From Rhodococcus oxybenzonivorans (GTDB lineage: Bacteria; Actinomycetota; Actinomycetes; Mycobacteriales; Mycobacteriaceae): 64,000 nucleotides of DNA. The stretch spans positions 62,001 to 126,000 of the forward strand of contig NZ_CP021354.1 in NCBI RefSeq assembly GCF_003130705.1, given 5' to 3'. Made by a program: the position numbers and the translations under genes. Positions 9,311-20,665 of this stretch are shown piece after piece; positions within the stretch are counted from its first letter, which is position 1; every line of letters begins with the position of its first letter. Below the pieces are notes generated by a model. The model worked only from the letters and a program-made list of their open reading frames with translations, was not told where the DNA came from and made no database searches.

Positions 9311-9910
9311 CTAACGCCGCAGCATGTCCCGGACGTGACCGGTCTCGTTCACCGAGGCCACCCGTCGCTCGCCGCTGCGCGAGACGAGGACGCGGGTGAC
9401 CGAGACGTACTCGATGGGGAACACGAGGGGACGGTCGAGGCCTAGCAGCTCCTGCAGGTACACGTTGATGACGCCGCCGTGGGCGAATATCGCGACGGTG
9501 TCGCGGTGGTCGGACTCCTGGACGACCCGGCCGAGCGCATCGAACACCCGTGTGCGGAAGGCGTCGGCGTCGATCCCCGCGGGAAGCTCGCCCGCGCGGA
9601 TGCGGGCGTACGCTTCGGGCGCCCGCGCCTCGGCTTCGTGGAACGGGATGTAGTGGTCGAGGTCGTAGTCGTACTCAGCCAGCCCCTGGTCCTGAGTGAC
9701 GCGAAGGTTGAGCGCCTCGGCGAGTGGCGCGGCCGTCTCCAGGGCGCGGCGCTGCGGGCTGCTCACGATCCGGGCGATGCGGTAGGGACCCAATGCGGCA
9801 GGCAGTCGCTTGGCCTGAGCCTGCCCGTCCTCGGTCAGGGCAGGATCGGCTCGTCCCTCGGACGTGGTCACGAGCTCCGGTAGCGCATGTCGGATCAATA
9901 GCAGTTGCAC
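9311..9910 (-). CDS. Histidine phosphatase superfamily (phosphoglycerate mutase-like) protein
   Basis: This is a 199-residue RHG-family phosphatase. The catalytic histidine is in LLLIRHA at residues 3-9, the second active-site arginine is in SSPQRRALETA, and the second histidine is in IFAHGGVINVY. The frame is open upstream over the neighbouring hydrolase gene, but homology starts at the GTG at 9910, five bases after that gene's stop. It is therefore the last gene of the lysX operon. Its substrate is unknown. Confidence 0.85.
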   Translation of the reverse strand: MQLLLIRHALPELVTTSEGRADPALTEDGQAQAKRLPAALGPYRIARIVSSPQRRALETAAPLAEALNLRVTQDQGLAEYDYDLDHYIPFHEAEARAPEAYARIRAGELPAGIDADAFRTRVFDALGRVVQESDHRDTVAIFAHGGVINVYLQELLGLDRPLVFPIEYVSVTRVLVSRSGERRVASVNETGHVRDMLRR

Positions 9911-9915
9911 GACGA

Positions 9916-10752
9916 TCAGCTTGCCAGTTCCCGGATCAGTGCCGCGACCTGGCCGGGTTGATCGATCATGGCGTGGTGACGGGCGGGTTGCACGACGCGG
10001 AAGGCGGCGCCGAGACGCTCGGCGAACTGTCGTTGGCGCCGAACCCACTCCCACCCCCACGGGGTCCGATGACCGGTGTGTGCGGCGGCCACGAGTATGG
10101 GGACGGGCATCGTGACGGCGGCGCGTAGGGCGGCAATCTCCTCGGCGAGGGCCGGATACGACGCGTTCTCGACCACCGACGACTCCAGATACGCGGGCTC
10201 GCGGTAGATGCGGGCCACCCACTGCCGAGTCTCGTACGTTATTCCACCCGGCGGCGTCGACTGGTTCAGCACTGCTCGAACGGTCGGGCCCAGCAGTCGC
10301 TGCAGCCCGAGCCGGCTCGACGCGCGGGCCACCCACCGGCCGGTTGCCACCCGCCAACGGGTCGGAATGACGCGGTGGGGTCGCAGAGTGATGGTCGCGT
10401 CGAGCAGCATCACACCGCCCGTGCGCTGGGGAAACAGCCGAGCGAAGGCCTCGGCGTAGATACCGCCGAGCGAGTGCCCCACCACGACGGCCGGTGCAGT
10501 ACAGCCGAGCGCGTCGAGTACCGCGACGATCCTTTCCGCTTCACCGCGGGCCGTGGGTGGTGTGGATGAGGCGGGGCTGAGCCCGTACCCGGGTCGATCG
10601 ATCCGTATGACGAGGCAAGAATCGGCAAGCAGTGCGGCGACGTCATCCCAGTCGAACCAGTTGCCGCCGAGACCGCCGTAGAGCACGACGGGGGGTCCGG
10701 CACCATCGACGACGACGTGCACTCCCGCGACCATTTCCCCAGGACGTTTCAC
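9916..10752 (-). CDS. Alpha/beta hydrolase
   Basis: This is a 278-residue alpha/beta hydrolase. The oxyanion loop is at about residues 25-30 (YGGLGG), the nucleophile Ser94 is in VGHSLGGIYAE, and the likely catalytic histidine is in PARHHAMID near the C-terminus. The start overlaps the end of the DUF998 gene by four bases, and the stop lies just before the phosphatase start, so it sits inside the lysX operon. Such operon position suggests a membrane-lipid role, but this is inference. Confidence 0.85.
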   Translation of the reverse strand: MKRPGEMVAGVHVVVDGAGPPVVLYGGLGGNWFDWDDVAALLADSCLVIRIDRPGYGLSPASSTPPTARGEAERIVAVLDALGCTAPAVVVGHSLGGIYAEAFARLFPQRTGGVMLLDATITLRPHRVIPTRWRVATGRWVARASSRLGLQRLLGPTVRAVLNQSTPPGGITYETRQWVARIYREPAYLESSVVENASYPALAEEIAALRAAVTMPVPILVAAAHTGHRTPWGWEWVRRQRQFAERLGAAFRVVQPARHHAMIDQPGQVAALIRELAS

Positions 10753-11429
10753 GTGGAACCATCATTTTCGCCGGTGACGTGAAGCACGCTGAGTGATACG
10801 AAGATCAGCCACCCGCTGAAAGCGAGCAGCTGCACACGCTGGCCCAGTCCCAGCCACACGTCGTGCTCGCCGCGAATCGCGGCCGCTGCCAAGGTCCAGG
10901 CGGTGCCCACGACGACCACCGCTGAAACTGCCGCCCCGGTCAGCGTCAACCAGCGTGGCCAACCGTAGAGACAGGCCGCCAGCGCGAAAGTGAGCGCCGA
11001 CACCACACCGCCCGTCGACGCAGACGTACTGGTGACGGCATGCAGTTCATGCGACAGCGGCAACTGACCCGAATCCTCGCGGGCAGCGCAGAGGGGATCC
11101 GAGGTGACCGCACAGCTCATCGGCATCCGCGAATCGAGGGCGGTGGCGACCCCGAACACGCACAACGCGAACCACCCGATCGCGGTCGCCCACCCTTCCG
11201 AGTACCGCCACAGTCCGAGGACGCCCGCGACCGCGACGGTGCAACCCGCCACCAGGTCGCCCGTACGGAACAGGGCACCGTAACGCTGGTCGGTGGCCGC
11301 GAGTTCGCTCGCGAAACCGCGCAGCGGGTCGATCTCGGTGTCCACGACGAACTCCAGCAGCCACGACGAGTAGGCCACCGCTCCGACGATCAACAGGGCG
11401 GCCACAGCAACGCGGCCACGGGAGGTCAC
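10749..11429 (-). CDS. DUF998 family integral membrane protein
   Basis: This 226-residue protein has about six hydrophobic segments, including [19 protein letters not shown] at the N-terminus, [25 protein letters not shown], and a C-terminal [16 protein letters not shown]. The pattern, with a long extracellular loop after the first segment, fits DUF998, whose function is unknown. It overlaps lysX by four bases upstream and the alpha/beta hydrolase by four bases downstream, so it is translationally coupled to both. Confidence 0.75.
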   Translation of the reverse strand: MTSRGRVAVAALLIVGAVAYSSWLLEFVVDTEIDPLRGFASELAATDQRYGALFRTGDLVAGCTVAVAGVLGLWRYSEGWATAIGWFALCVFGVATALDSRMPMSCAVTSDPLCAAREDSGQLPLSHELHAVTSTSASTGGVVSALTFALAACLYGWPRWLTLTGAAVSAVVVVGTAWTLAAAAIRGEHDVWLGLGQRVQLLAFSGWLIFVSLSVLHVTGENDGST

Positions 11430-14400
11430 TGCTTCGGTTTGGCCAACGGAAAGGCGAGGGTCTCCCGGATACTGCCGCCGGTGATCAGCATGACCACGCG
11501 GTCGACGCCCACGCCGAGTCCTCCGGTCGGGGGCATGGCGTGTTCGAGCGACTGCAGGAAGTCTTCATCGAGTTCCATCGCCTCCTCGTCGCCGCCGGCG
11601 GCGAGCATCGACTGCTCGGTGAGGCGGTTCCGCTGGTCGACCGGGTCGGTGAGTTCGCTGTACGCGGTACCGAGTTCGACGCCCCACGCCACCAGGTCCC
11701 ACTTGGCCGCGACTCCGGGAATGGTGGGATGCGGGCGCGTGAGCGGCGACATCGACGTCGGGAAGTTGGTGTAGAAGGTGGGGAACTCGGTGTAGTCCTC
11801 CACCAGGTGCTCGTACATCTCCTGGGCCACGGCCCCGGCGTCCCATGTCGACTGGTACGGAATGTCGTGATCGTCGCACAGCCGTTGCAGATCCACGAGC
11901 GGTGTCTCGGGCGAAACATCGACCCCGAGTTTCTCGGCCACGGCCTGATGCATCGTCTTCACGGGCCATTCCCCGGAGATGTCGATCTCCACCATGGTGC
12001 CGTCGGGTCCCGGGCGCATGATGACTTCCCGTCCGTGGGCCGCGATCGCCGCCGTTTGGATGAGCTGACGGCACAGCACCATCATCTTTTCGTAGTCGCT
12101 GTGCGCCTCGTATGCCTCGAGGATGGTGAATTCGGGATTGTGCTTGAAGTCGACACCCTCGTTGCGGAAGACCCGGCCGATTTCGAAGACCTTCTCCATC
12201 CCGGCGACGCAGAGCCGCTTGAGGTAGAGCTCCGGGGCGATCCGCAGGTACAGGTCCAGGTTGTAGGCGTTGATGTGCGTGAGGAAGGGCGCCGCGTTGG
12301 CGCCGCCGTGTACCTGCTGCAGGATCGGTGTCTCCACCTCCAGGAAGCCACGCTCACCCAGCGAATCACGCAACGACTTCACGACGGCGCTGCGGGCCTC
12401 GAGAAGCCGCCGGGCGTCGGTGTTGATCATCAGGTCCACGTATCGCTGGCGCACCCGGGTTTCCGGGTCAGACAGACCTTTCCACTTGTCGGGAAGCGGG
12501 TGCAGGCATTTACCGGTCATCCGCCATTCGTTCGCCAGTACCGACAGCGCTCCCCGGCGGCTGTAGCCGATGACACCGGCAACCTCGACGAGGTCGCCGA
12601 GGTCGAATTCGGCGGCGAACGCCCGGATGCGTTCGGTCCCCACCCGGGCTTCGTCGACGAGGACCTGGATGTCTCCGGACCAGTCCCGGACCGACGCGAA
12701 CACCACACCGCCGTAGTCCCGCAGGCGGAGTACGCGACCGGCGATGCGGACGGTCGTTCCTTCGGGGGATTCCGCCGCGGCGGCCACCGTATGAGTGGGT
12801 GGATACGCGACCGGGTAGGGGTCGATTCCCTCCTGCGCGAGTGTCGCCAACTTGTCGAGCCGGACCCGAACCTGTTCGGGGCGTTTCGGTCCCAGACTCG
12901 CCGCCGGACTACCGTCACCGGGGGCGCTGCCGTCCGCGTGCAACCCCTCGGCGGCGACCAGACCTGCGGGCACGGCCGCGTGAGTTCCGGTGTGCTTGAC
13001 GGCGTCGCCCGCTGTCGAACGCCCGAATCTCGGCAAGGTGACGAAGCCCTCGGCGATCGCCGACGCGAATCCGACGCGCAGCAATTCCCGGTTGTCCTCG
13101 AAGCACAGGTAGCGCGGGACCCATTCGGGTTGGTACTTCACGTTGGAACGGTAGAGGGCCTCGAGCTGCCACCACCGGGAGAAGAAGACGAGGATCGACC
13201 GCCAGATCCGCAGGATCGGCCCGGCACCGATGCGTGATCCCTCCTCGAACACCGACCGGAACACGGCGAAGTTCAGGGACACCTTGGTGATGCCGAATTG
13301 GTCGGAGTTGGTGGCCAGTTCGGTCACCATCAACTCCACGACTCCGTTGGGAGAGGTGGGTTTGCGACGCATCAGGTCGAGCGAGACTCCGGACGGACCC
13401 CACGGTACGAGGGACAGGATCCCGACGATGTCGTCGTCCGCATCGATGGCCTGCACCAGAAGGCAGTCACCGTCGAGGCGGTCACCGAGCCGTCCGAGGG
13501 CCATGGAGAAGCCGCGTTCGGTTTCGGTGTCGCGCCAGGCGTCGGCGAGCCGGATCGTTTCGGCCATCTCCTCGGCGGGAACGTCTCGGTGCCTGCGAAT
13601 CCGCACCGTGACGCCTTGGCGCCGCACGCGGGTGACGGCCTGGCGTACCTGCCGCATGTCGCGCCCGCTGAGGTTGAACTCGCGGGTGCGGAGAATGGCC
13701 TCGTCGCCGAGTTGCAGCACGGTGAGACCGGCCTTGGCGTAGGCGGTCGCGCCGGTTTCGCCCGCTCCCATGACGGCGGTGGCCCACCCGTATCGGGACG
13801 CGAGGGCCTGCCACGCCTCGATCGCATGGGGCCAGGCCTCGGGGTCGCCGATGGGGTCGCCGCTGGCGAGACAGACACCGATTTCCACCCGATAGGTGAT
13901 CGCCGCTTTGCCGCTGGGAGCGAACACCACCGCCTTGTCGCGGCGTGTGGCGAAGTAACCGAGGGAGTCGTCGGCGCTGTACTGAAGCAGCAGTCCGCGC
14001 AGCGCCGACTCGTCGTTTCCGGTGAGGGCGTTGTGGGAGCGCTGGGCGCGGAACAAGGTCACCACGGCGGCCAGCAGGGCGGCGGCCCCGAACAAGCCGA
14101 GAAGGGTGTTGACGAAACCGTGTGGCCTGCCGGTGAACTGCTCGTTGTCGACGGCGGCGAGCGCGGTCACCCGGTTGAGGGACCACAGGAAGCGTTCCCC
14201 GGGTGGGAGGGTGCCGGGGAAGAGTTCGACCAGCCCCCACCCGACGAGTGTGCCCACGGTCAGGCCGACGACCAGGACGCCCAGGGCTTTCCACCCGGCG
14301 CCGCGGCGGACGCGGGTGTAGAACTCCGAACGGGCAGCGACCAGAATCCCGATCACTGCGAGTTGCACGGCGGCCGCGACTCCGGCGTTCCAGTTGCGGT

Positions 14401-14761
14401 CGGTGATCGCGACCACGATGTTCGCCACCATGAACAGGCTCAGGTACAGCGTGAGCAACCACCAGGCGATGCGTTTGCGGCTGGCGAGCGCGGCGGCGAG
14501 CAAACCCACCACCAGGGCCCAGGACAGGCTCGTGTCGGGAGCATCGAAGTAGTAGCTGTCTACGTACTCGCGCGGCACGTGCACGTAGTAGCGCAATACC
14601 GGCGAAAGACTCCACAGGAACACCAGCACCGAGAAGACACCCAGAATCAGTCCCGCGACGTGCGGAACCTGATGCAGGCGGCGGTTCGCGGAACCCGGGG
14701 CGGGACGGGCCCGCGGTGGGGCGGGGACAACCTCGGACGTGGTCTCGGTGCTAGCTGACAT
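11426..14761 (-). CDS. lysX: Bifunctional lysylphosphatidylglycerol synthetase/lysyl-tRNA synthetase
   Basis: LysX charges tRNA with lysine and transfers the lysine to phosphatidylglycerol, which reduces membrane negative charge and protects against cationic peptides. The 1111-residue protein has three parts. An N-terminal membrane region of several helices covers residues about 30-230. A DUF2156/MprF-like transferase domain covers about 240-600. A class II lysyl-tRNA synthetase covers about 620-1111, with an OB-fold anticodon domain and class II motifs such as [11 protein letters not shown] (motif 2) and [12 protein letters not shown] (motif 3). GGAAGGAA is well placed before the ATG. It heads a four-gene minus-strand operon. 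Confidence 0.95.
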   Translation of the reverse strand: MSASTETTSEVVPAPPRARPAPGSANRRLHQVPHVAGLILGVFSVLVFLWSLSPVLRYYVHVPREYVDSYYFDAPDTSLSWALVVGLLAAALASRKRIAWWLLTLYLSLFMVANIVVAITDRNWNAGVAAAVQLAVIGILVAARSEFYTRVRRGAGWKALGVLVVGLTVGTLVGWGLVELFPGTLPPGERFLWSLNRVTALAAVDNEQFTGRPHGFVNTLLGLFGAAALLAAVVTLFRAQRSHNALTGNDESALRGLLLQYSADDSLGYFATRRDKAVVFAPSGKAAITYRVEIGVCLASGDPIGDPEAWPHAIEAWQALASRYGWATAVMGAGETGATAYAKAGLTVLQLGDEAILRTREFNLSGRDMRQVRQAVTRVRRQGVTVRIRRHRDVPAEEMAETIRLADAWRDTETERGFSMALGRLGDRLDGDCLLVQAIDADDDIVGILSLVPWGPSGVSLDLMRRKPTSPNGVVELMVTELATNSDQFGITKVSLNFAVFRSVFEEGSRIGAGPILRIWRSILVFFSRWWQLEALYRSNVKYQPEWVPRYLCFEDNRELLRVGFASAIAEGFVTLPRFGRSTAGDAVKHTGTHAAVPAGLVAAEGLHADGSAPGDGSPAASLGPKRPEQVRVRLDKLATLAQEGIDPYPVAYPPTHTVAAAAESPEGTTVRIAGRVLRLRDYGGVVFASVRDWSGDIQVLVDEARVGTERIRAFAAEFDLGDLVEVAGVIGYSRRGALSVLANEWRMTGKCLHPLPDKWKGLSDPETRVRQRYVDLMINTDARRLLEARSAVVKSLRDSLGERGFLEVETPILQQVHGGANAAPFLTHINAYNLDLYLRIAPELYLKRLCVAGMEKVFEIGRVFRNEGVDFKHNPEFTILEAYEAHSDYEKMMVLCRQLIQTAAIAAHGREVIMRPGPDGTMVEIDISGEWPVKTMHQAVAEKLGVDVSPETPLVDLQRLCDDHDIPYQSTWDAGAVAQEMYEHLVEDYTEFPTFYTNFPTSMSPLTRPHPTIPGVAAKWDLVAWGVELGTAYSELTDPVDQRNRLTEQSMLAAGGDEEAMELDEDFLQSLEHAMPPTGGLGVGVDRVVMLITGGSIRETLAFPLAKPKQ

Positions 14762-14871
14762 CGAGCGTTCCTTCCCGGCACGAGATGCGTACTGATCACT
14801 GCGGACAGGTGTGCTGTGTCCTAGTGTGATGCGTCGGACCGCTGTTCGTGGTGAAGAGGGAAGATAGAGGC

Positions 14872-15099
14872 ATGTCCGACATTCATGAAGCCGTGCCGAT
14901 CCGCGACGAATCCATTCGTCTGGGCCAGTTCCTCAAGCTCGCCAACCTCATCGAGTCGGGGGCCGAGGCCAAAGAGGTGATCGCTGACGGTCTGGTGTCG
15001 GTGAACGGCGAAGTCGAGGTCCGCCGCGGGCGGCAGCTTCGTGACGGTGACGTCGTCGCGATCGGGGGGATGACGGCGCAGGTGAGTTCTCAGGCCTGA
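14872..15099 (+). CDS. Small S4-domain RNA-binding protein (YbcJ-like)
   Basis: This is a 75-residue protein that is essentially one S4 domain: [20 protein letters not shown], then [19 protein letters not shown]. Related small proteins (E. coli YbcJ, B. subtilis RlbA) bind RNA. The ATG at 14872 follows a purine-rich AAGATAGAGG stretch; an in-frame ATG at 14848 is a weaker choice. The gene is divergent from lysX, and its 3' end overlaps the convergent peptidase gene by ten bases. Confidence 0.85.
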   Translation: MSDIHEAVPIRDESIRLGQFLKLANLIESGAEAKEVIADGLVSVNGEVEVRRGRQLRDGDVVAIGGMTAQVSSQA

Positions 15100-16451
15100 C
15101 GCCGGGCGGTGTCGGCCGCGAACCGCTGCAGGAACGTCGCTTCGGCGACGGCGAGTTTCTCGATCTCGCCGGGATCGACGCTCTCGTCGGGCGCGTGGAT
15201 CCGGCTGCGCGGTTCCTCGACCCCGATGAGGGCGATCTCGGCGTTCGGGACTATGTCGGCCAAGACGTTGCACAAGGGGATCGAGCCGCCTTGCCCGACG
15301 GATCCCATCGGCTTGCCGAAGGCTTCTTCCATCGCCTTGCCGAGGGCGGCGTAGCCGGGGCCGTCGGTCGTTGCCCGGAACGGCGAGCCCACAGCTTCAC
15401 GTTCCACCGTCACTCGCGCACCCCACGGCGCGGCGTTCTCGAGGTGCTTGACCAGGGCGTCCTGCGCTACCAGGGGATCCATTCCGGGCGGCACTCGCAG
15501 GTTCAGCCGGGCCGAAGCCCGGGGCGCGACGGCTGCAGCCGATCCGACCACCGGTGGGCAGTCGATGCCGAGCACGGTCAGCGCGGGTCTCGCCCACACC
15601 GCGTCGGCGACCGAGCCCGTGCCGGCGAGCCCGACCCCGTCCAAGACGCCGGCGTCGGCACGGAACCGCTCGGCGGGGTAGTCCACTCCTGTCCAGGTCT
15701 GGTCCGATGCGAGGCCGTCGACCACCGTGTTCCCGTCCCGGTCGCGCAGCGTCGACAGCATCTGGACGAGCGCAGCCACCGCGTCGGGGGCGGGACCACC
15801 GAACATCCCCGAATGGACTTCACCGGCCAGGGTTTCCACGTGCACGACGACGTTCGCTATTCCGCGCAGGGTGGTGGTGACGGTGGGATTTCCGGCTTCG
15901 GAATTGCCGGTGTCGCCGATGAGGATCATGTCGGCGTCGAACAACTCCGGCCGCGCTTCGACGAGATTCTCCAGCCCGCCGGTGCCCATTTCCTCGGAAC
16001 CTTCGGCGACGATGCGGATCCCGACCGGGAAGGGGGTGCCGAGTGCCCGCAGCGCCAGTAGGTGCATGACGAGGTTGCCCTTGCAGTCCGCGGCGCCGCG
16101 CCCGTACCAGCGGCCGTCACGTTCGGTCAGTGTGAACGGCTCGCTGTGCCAAAGTGTCTCGTCGCCGGGCGGCTGAACATCGTAGTGGCAGTACAGCAGG
16201 ACGGTGGGTGCGCCCGGAGGCGCCGGCTCGTGGCCCACCACGGCGAGGGATCCGTCGGATGTCTCCAGGAGATCGACGGACCCCACCCCGGCCCCGAGAA
16301 ACGCGTCTCTCACCCATTCGGCCGCGCGGCGGCACTCCTCGGGCGGGAATTGCCGTGGATCGGCCACCGAACGCACGGCGACGAGCGCCGCCAGTTCGTT
16401 CCGGGCCGTGGGCATCAGCTCCGCGACCTTGGTACGAATGTCGTCCGACAT
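15090..16451 (-). CDS. M20 family metallopeptidase (dipeptidase)
   Basis: This is a 453-residue zinc dipeptidase of the M20 family. Metal ligands and the catalytic acid are visible in YCHYDVQPP, GAADCKGN, AEGSEEMGTGG and IGDTGN, and the final ligand is in RIHAPDE near the C-terminus. A dimerisation domain separates the two halves of the catalytic domain. ATG at 16451 is preferred over the TTG three bases upstream, because GAGGAGG lies at a good distance. The protein is probably cytoplasmic and hydrolyses dipeptides. Confidence 0.92.
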   Translation of the reverse strand: MSDDIRTKVAELMPTARNELAALVAVRSVADPRQFPPEECRRAAEWVRDAFLGAGVGSVDLLETSDGSLAVVGHEPAPPGAPTVLLYCHYDVQPPGDETLWHSEPFTLTERDGRWYGRGAADCKGNLVMHLLALRALGTPFPVGIRIVAEGSEEMGTGGLENLVEARPELFDADMILIGDTGNSEAGNPTVTTTLRGIANVVVHVETLAGEVHSGMFGGPAPDAVAALVQMLSTLRDRDGNTVVDGLASDQTWTGVDYPAERFRADAGVLDGVGLAGTGSVADAVWARPALTVLGIDCPPVVGSAAAVAPRASARLNLRVPPGMDPLVAQDALVKHLENAAPWGARVTVEREAVGSPFRATTDGPGYAALGKAMEEAFGKPMGSVGQGGSIPLCNVLADIVPNAEIALIGVEEPRSRIHAPDESVDPGEIEKLAVAEATFLQRFAADTARRQA

Positions 16452-16513
16452 CAACGCCTCCTCGGGGATGGGTCTCTACGTCAGGGCCGGTCACTCGCGC
16501 GACCAGCGGCCGG

Positions 16514-16984
16514 TCAGCGAACGACGACACCGTCCTGATCGCTGTACACCGTCTCGCCGGGGTTGAAGGTCACTCCGCCGATTTCGAGGGGAACGTTCTT
16601 CTCGCCGGATCCGGTCTGCGTGCTCTTGCGGGGATTAGTGCCCAGCGCCTTCACGCCGATGTCGAGCGTCTTCAGGATCGCCGAGTCGCGAACCGCACCG
16701 TTGACGATCACCCCGGCCCAGCCGTTGTCGACGCCGCGGCCGGCGATGATGTCTCCGACCAGTGCCGTATGGATGCTGGCGCCGCCGTCGACGACCAGCA
16801 CTCCACCGTTGCCGGGCTCGCTGAGCGTCTGCTTGACCAGCAGGTTGTCCTGGAAGCACTTGATCGTGGTGATCGGTCCCGAGAACACGTCGCGCCCACC
16901 GAACTGGAGGAACTGCGTGTCGCAGCTCCGGATGTCGGGGCCGATCTCGTCTGCCAGGTCTGCGGTTGCCACGGGTTCAGTCAT
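16514..16984 (-). CDS. RraA family protein (ribonuclease E regulator-like/HMG aldolase-like)
   Basis: This 156-residue protein has the RraA fold. Family signs are [16 protein letters not shown] at the N-terminus, [25 protein letters not shown] in the middle region, and [11 protein letters not shown], whose Arg-Asp is shared with 4-hydroxy-4-methyl-2-oxoglutarate aldolases. It could act on RNase E or as an aldolase, and sequence alone does not separate these. The frame runs further upstream, but homology begins at the ATG at 16984. The length matches the family. Confidence 0.85.
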   Translation of the reverse strand: MTEPVATADLADEIGPDIRSCDTQFLQFGGRDVFSGPITTIKCFQDNLLVKQTLSEPGNGGVLVVDGGASIHTALVGDIIAGRGVDNGWAGVIVNGAVRDSAILKTLDIGVKALGTNPRKSTQTGSGEKNVPLEIGGVTFNPGETVYSDQDGVVVR

Positions 16985-17138
16985 AGGCGTCAGGATAGTG
17001 GGACGACTCTGCGGCGAGCGCGTGCCGTGACCATTGCCGTGGCAGGCACCACCGGGCTCCCTCGCTGCAGCCCTTGGCGTAGTACCGCAACAGCTACACT
17101 TGACGCGTCCTGGCATAGCGAGCGGTAGATAGGTCATC

Positions 17139-17816
17139 ATGGTCAGCTCATCCAAGGGTTCGACGCCCACCGTGGTCGGCAATGCAGCAGACTGGCGCCG
17201 CCTCGAACCCACGAAGTTGACGCCGATCCTCAGCGCCTCCCTCGACGCATTCTACGAACACGGCTTCCACGGCACCTCGGTACGCGACATCGCCCGCCGA
17301 GTCGGTGTCACGGTACCCGCTCTCTACTACCACCACGAAAACAAGGAAGCCGTTCTCCTCGCTCTCCTGGAGCTGTCCACCAGCGACGTTTTGGAACGGG
17401 CGCACGCGGCCAGTGCCGACGGCGGCGACGACCCCGTTCAGCGACTCGCGAATGTCATCGAGGCAATCGTGCTGCGGATGACCATGCGATCCCGTCTGGC
17501 GGCGCTCGAAAGCGAGGTGCGCTACCTGAGCCCGGAGAACCGGCAGCGGTACAGCACGGTCCGCAAGGGTGTCGAAGAACTGGTCCTCGAGATCGTCAAG
17601 GAAGGCAGGAAGCGGGAGCTCTTCGACGTCGCCGATGCCGCGGAGACCACGCGGGCGCTGCTCGGGATGTGCCAGTCGATCCCGCGTTGGTACCACGCCG
17701 AAGGCAAGCTGACCCCGGACGCCGTGGCCCGCAAGTATGTAGAGATCGCCATGAAGACCGTCGGATCCACGGTGGCCCCCGCCAAACCGAAGCGCAGGCG
17801 CACCGCCGAAGTGTGA
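17139..17816 (+). CDS. TetR family transcriptional regulator
   Basis: The 225-residue regulator has an N-terminal helix-turn-helix at about residues 29-75 ([20 protein letters not shown], then [11 protein letters not shown]). Its C-terminal ligand-binding domain fits the TetR_C group seen near acyl-CoA genes in actinobacteria. The basic C-terminus (KPKRRR) is unusual. The neighbours do not reveal its target. A short inverted repeat spans its stop codon. Confidence 0.88.
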   Translation: MVSSSKGSTPTVVGNAADWRRLEPTKLTPILSASLDAFYEHGFHGTSVRDIARRVGVTVPALYYHHENKEAVLLALLELSTSDVLERAHAASADGGDDPVQRLANVIEAIVLRMTMRSRLAALESEVRYLSPENRQRYSTVRKGVEELVLEIVKEGRKRELFDVADAAETTRALLGMCQSIPRWYHAEGKLTPDAVARKYVEIAMKTVGSTVAPAKPKRRRTAEV

Positions 17817-17828
17817 CGGGCGGTGCGC
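17798..17828 (+). terminator. Inverted repeat overlapping the TetR gene end
   Basis: Ten-base arms (17798-17807 and 17819-17828) form a GC-rich hairpin that includes the stop codon. It is a plausible intrinsic terminator but has no T-run. Confidence 0.4.
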
Positions 17829-17850
17829 CTGGCTTCGGCGCGAATCCGGT

Positions 17851-18252
17851 CTACGAACCCAGACTCGGTCCCTCGACGACGTCGAATTCTGTTGTAGTGG
17901 TGGCCGGTTCGTCGCTGTTGGGTGGGTCGTAGGTGAACTCGGCGACGTATCGGCCGGCCTCATGGACGCGGGTTGCAACCGTGGCGCCACCGAGTGTGAG
18001 AGGAAGGGTCCGGGTCGTCACGTCACCGTCCGGTTCCGTGAGTTCGAGAAGGACCGGTGTGGTGCCGTCTTCGCCGGTCGGTGTCGGCATCACGAGTACG
18101 CCGAGCGTCACGAGGTTGTTGGCGTAAACGGTACCGATCGGGGGCAGAACGTTGATCTGGTATGCGGTGGCTGCGGTTGCTGTGGGAGCCAGCCCCACCG
18201 CGGCCGCACCGGCCAACGCGGCAATGGTCATGGTCGCTCGCGAGAAGTTCAT
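17851..18252 (-). CDS. Small secreted protein, unknown function
   Basis: This is a 133-residue predicted exported protein. The N-terminus has a basic start, an Ala/Gly-rich hydrophobic core and a likely cleavage after ATA near residue 28. The mature part looks like a single beta-sandwich: alternating hydrophobic strands, with LLELTEPDGDVTTRTLPLTL and YVAEFTYDP. This resembles small Ig-like secreted proteins of rhodococci. No catalytic motif is seen. It converges on the TetR gene. Confidence 0.7.
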   Translation of the reverse strand: MNFSRATMTIAALAGAAAVGLAPTATAATAYQINVLPPIGTVYANNLVTLGVLVMPTPTGEDGTTPVLLELTEPDGDVTTRTLPLTLGGATVATRVHEAGRYVAEFTYDPPNSDEPATTTTEFDVVEGPSLGS

Positions 18253-18482
18253 GCACGATCCCTTCCTGTCAACGGCGTCTCAGACCGCAGTCACGTTACG
18301 GCAGGGAAGGGGTGAGTCGATGGATCTTCACCGCGTGTTCGAGAACAGTTCGACCGCAGGAGTTTCCGGACCACCGCACCCGAAAACTCTTGAACGTGAG
18401 GCGGTATCCGCGCTCCCCATACCCAGAGTGCGCTGCAGAGGGTGCGTTCGGGGAAGGTGTCCGCTTTCGCGACCTTGTACCG
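18253..18482. other. Intergenic region without a convincing gene
   Basis: About 230 bases precede the tandem hairpins. Short ORFs (for example from the ATG at 18320) are low-complexity, Arg-rich, lack a good ribosome-binding site and look like chance frames. The part nearest 18252 should hold the promoter of the small secreted protein; no clear promoter elements were identified. Confidence 0.5.
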
Positions 18483-18513
18483 GGGTGGCGGCCGCTGTCC
18501 ACGGCCGCCACCC
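18483..18513. terminator. First of two contiguous hairpins downstream of the carboxylase operon
   Basis: Perfect 12-bp arms (18483-18494 and 18502-18513) enclose a 7-base loop. It directly abuts the second hairpin. It is probably part of a double terminator for the minus-strand acc operon. Confidence 0.55.
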
Positions 18514-18553
18514 GTGAGTACTTCTCAACAACGGGCGGTTGAGAAGTACTCAC
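18514..18553. terminator. 16-bp perfect hairpin next to the accA3 stop
   Basis: Arms 18514-18529 and 18538-18553 match perfectly, with an 8-base loop. The hairpin lies three bases past the accA3 stop on the minus strand. No T-run follows, so termination by structure is inferred. Confidence 0.65.
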
Positions 18554-18556
18554 AAG

Positions 18557-20338
<1,782 letters not shown>

Positions 20339-20365
20339 CGAAATGTCTTCCCTTTTCTGCAAGTG

Positions 20366-20665
20366 TCAGTAGCCTGCATTGACCAGTACCGCGGCGGCGG
20401 CCACCTGTCGGCGCAGGATGAGAGCTGGTGTGCCCCACGGGTCTTCGTCGGAAACGGGAGCGTCCGCCGTGGAGCCCGCCGAGGCGAGTGCCGCGAAGAC
20501 CGCCAGCACCGCGGCGATGTCCGTATCGCTCGGGTTCCCCCGGAACGTCACGACCGGCGCCGCCGGTGCCTGTTCGGTCATCGCGACTCCCGACGCGATC
20601 TCGTCGAACACCTCGTCGACCACAAGCTCGGCCGTCATCGTGCCGAATGATTCGCCGCCGCTCAT
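20366..20665 (-). CDS. accE: Acyl-CoA carboxylase epsilon subunit
   Basis: This is the small (99-residue) epsilon subunit that stabilises actinobacterial acyl-CoA carboxylase complexes. The C-terminal half carries the family pattern: [22 protein letters not shown], then [12 protein letters not shown]. The N-terminal region is acidic and probably flexible. Its ATG overlaps the accD5 stop by three bases, and accA3 begins 27 bases after its end, so all three are one operon. Confidence 0.9.
   Translation of the reverse strand: MSGGESFGTMTAELVVDEVFDEIASGVAMTEQAPAAPVVTFRGNPSDTDIAAVLAVFAALASAGSTADAPVSDEDPWGTPALILRRQVAAAAVLVNAGY

Noticed and set aside
11540..13237. 565-residue open frame opposite lysX
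   Set aside because: It lies fully inside lysX on the other strand, has biased composition (His/Arg/Gly/Val) and no family pattern.
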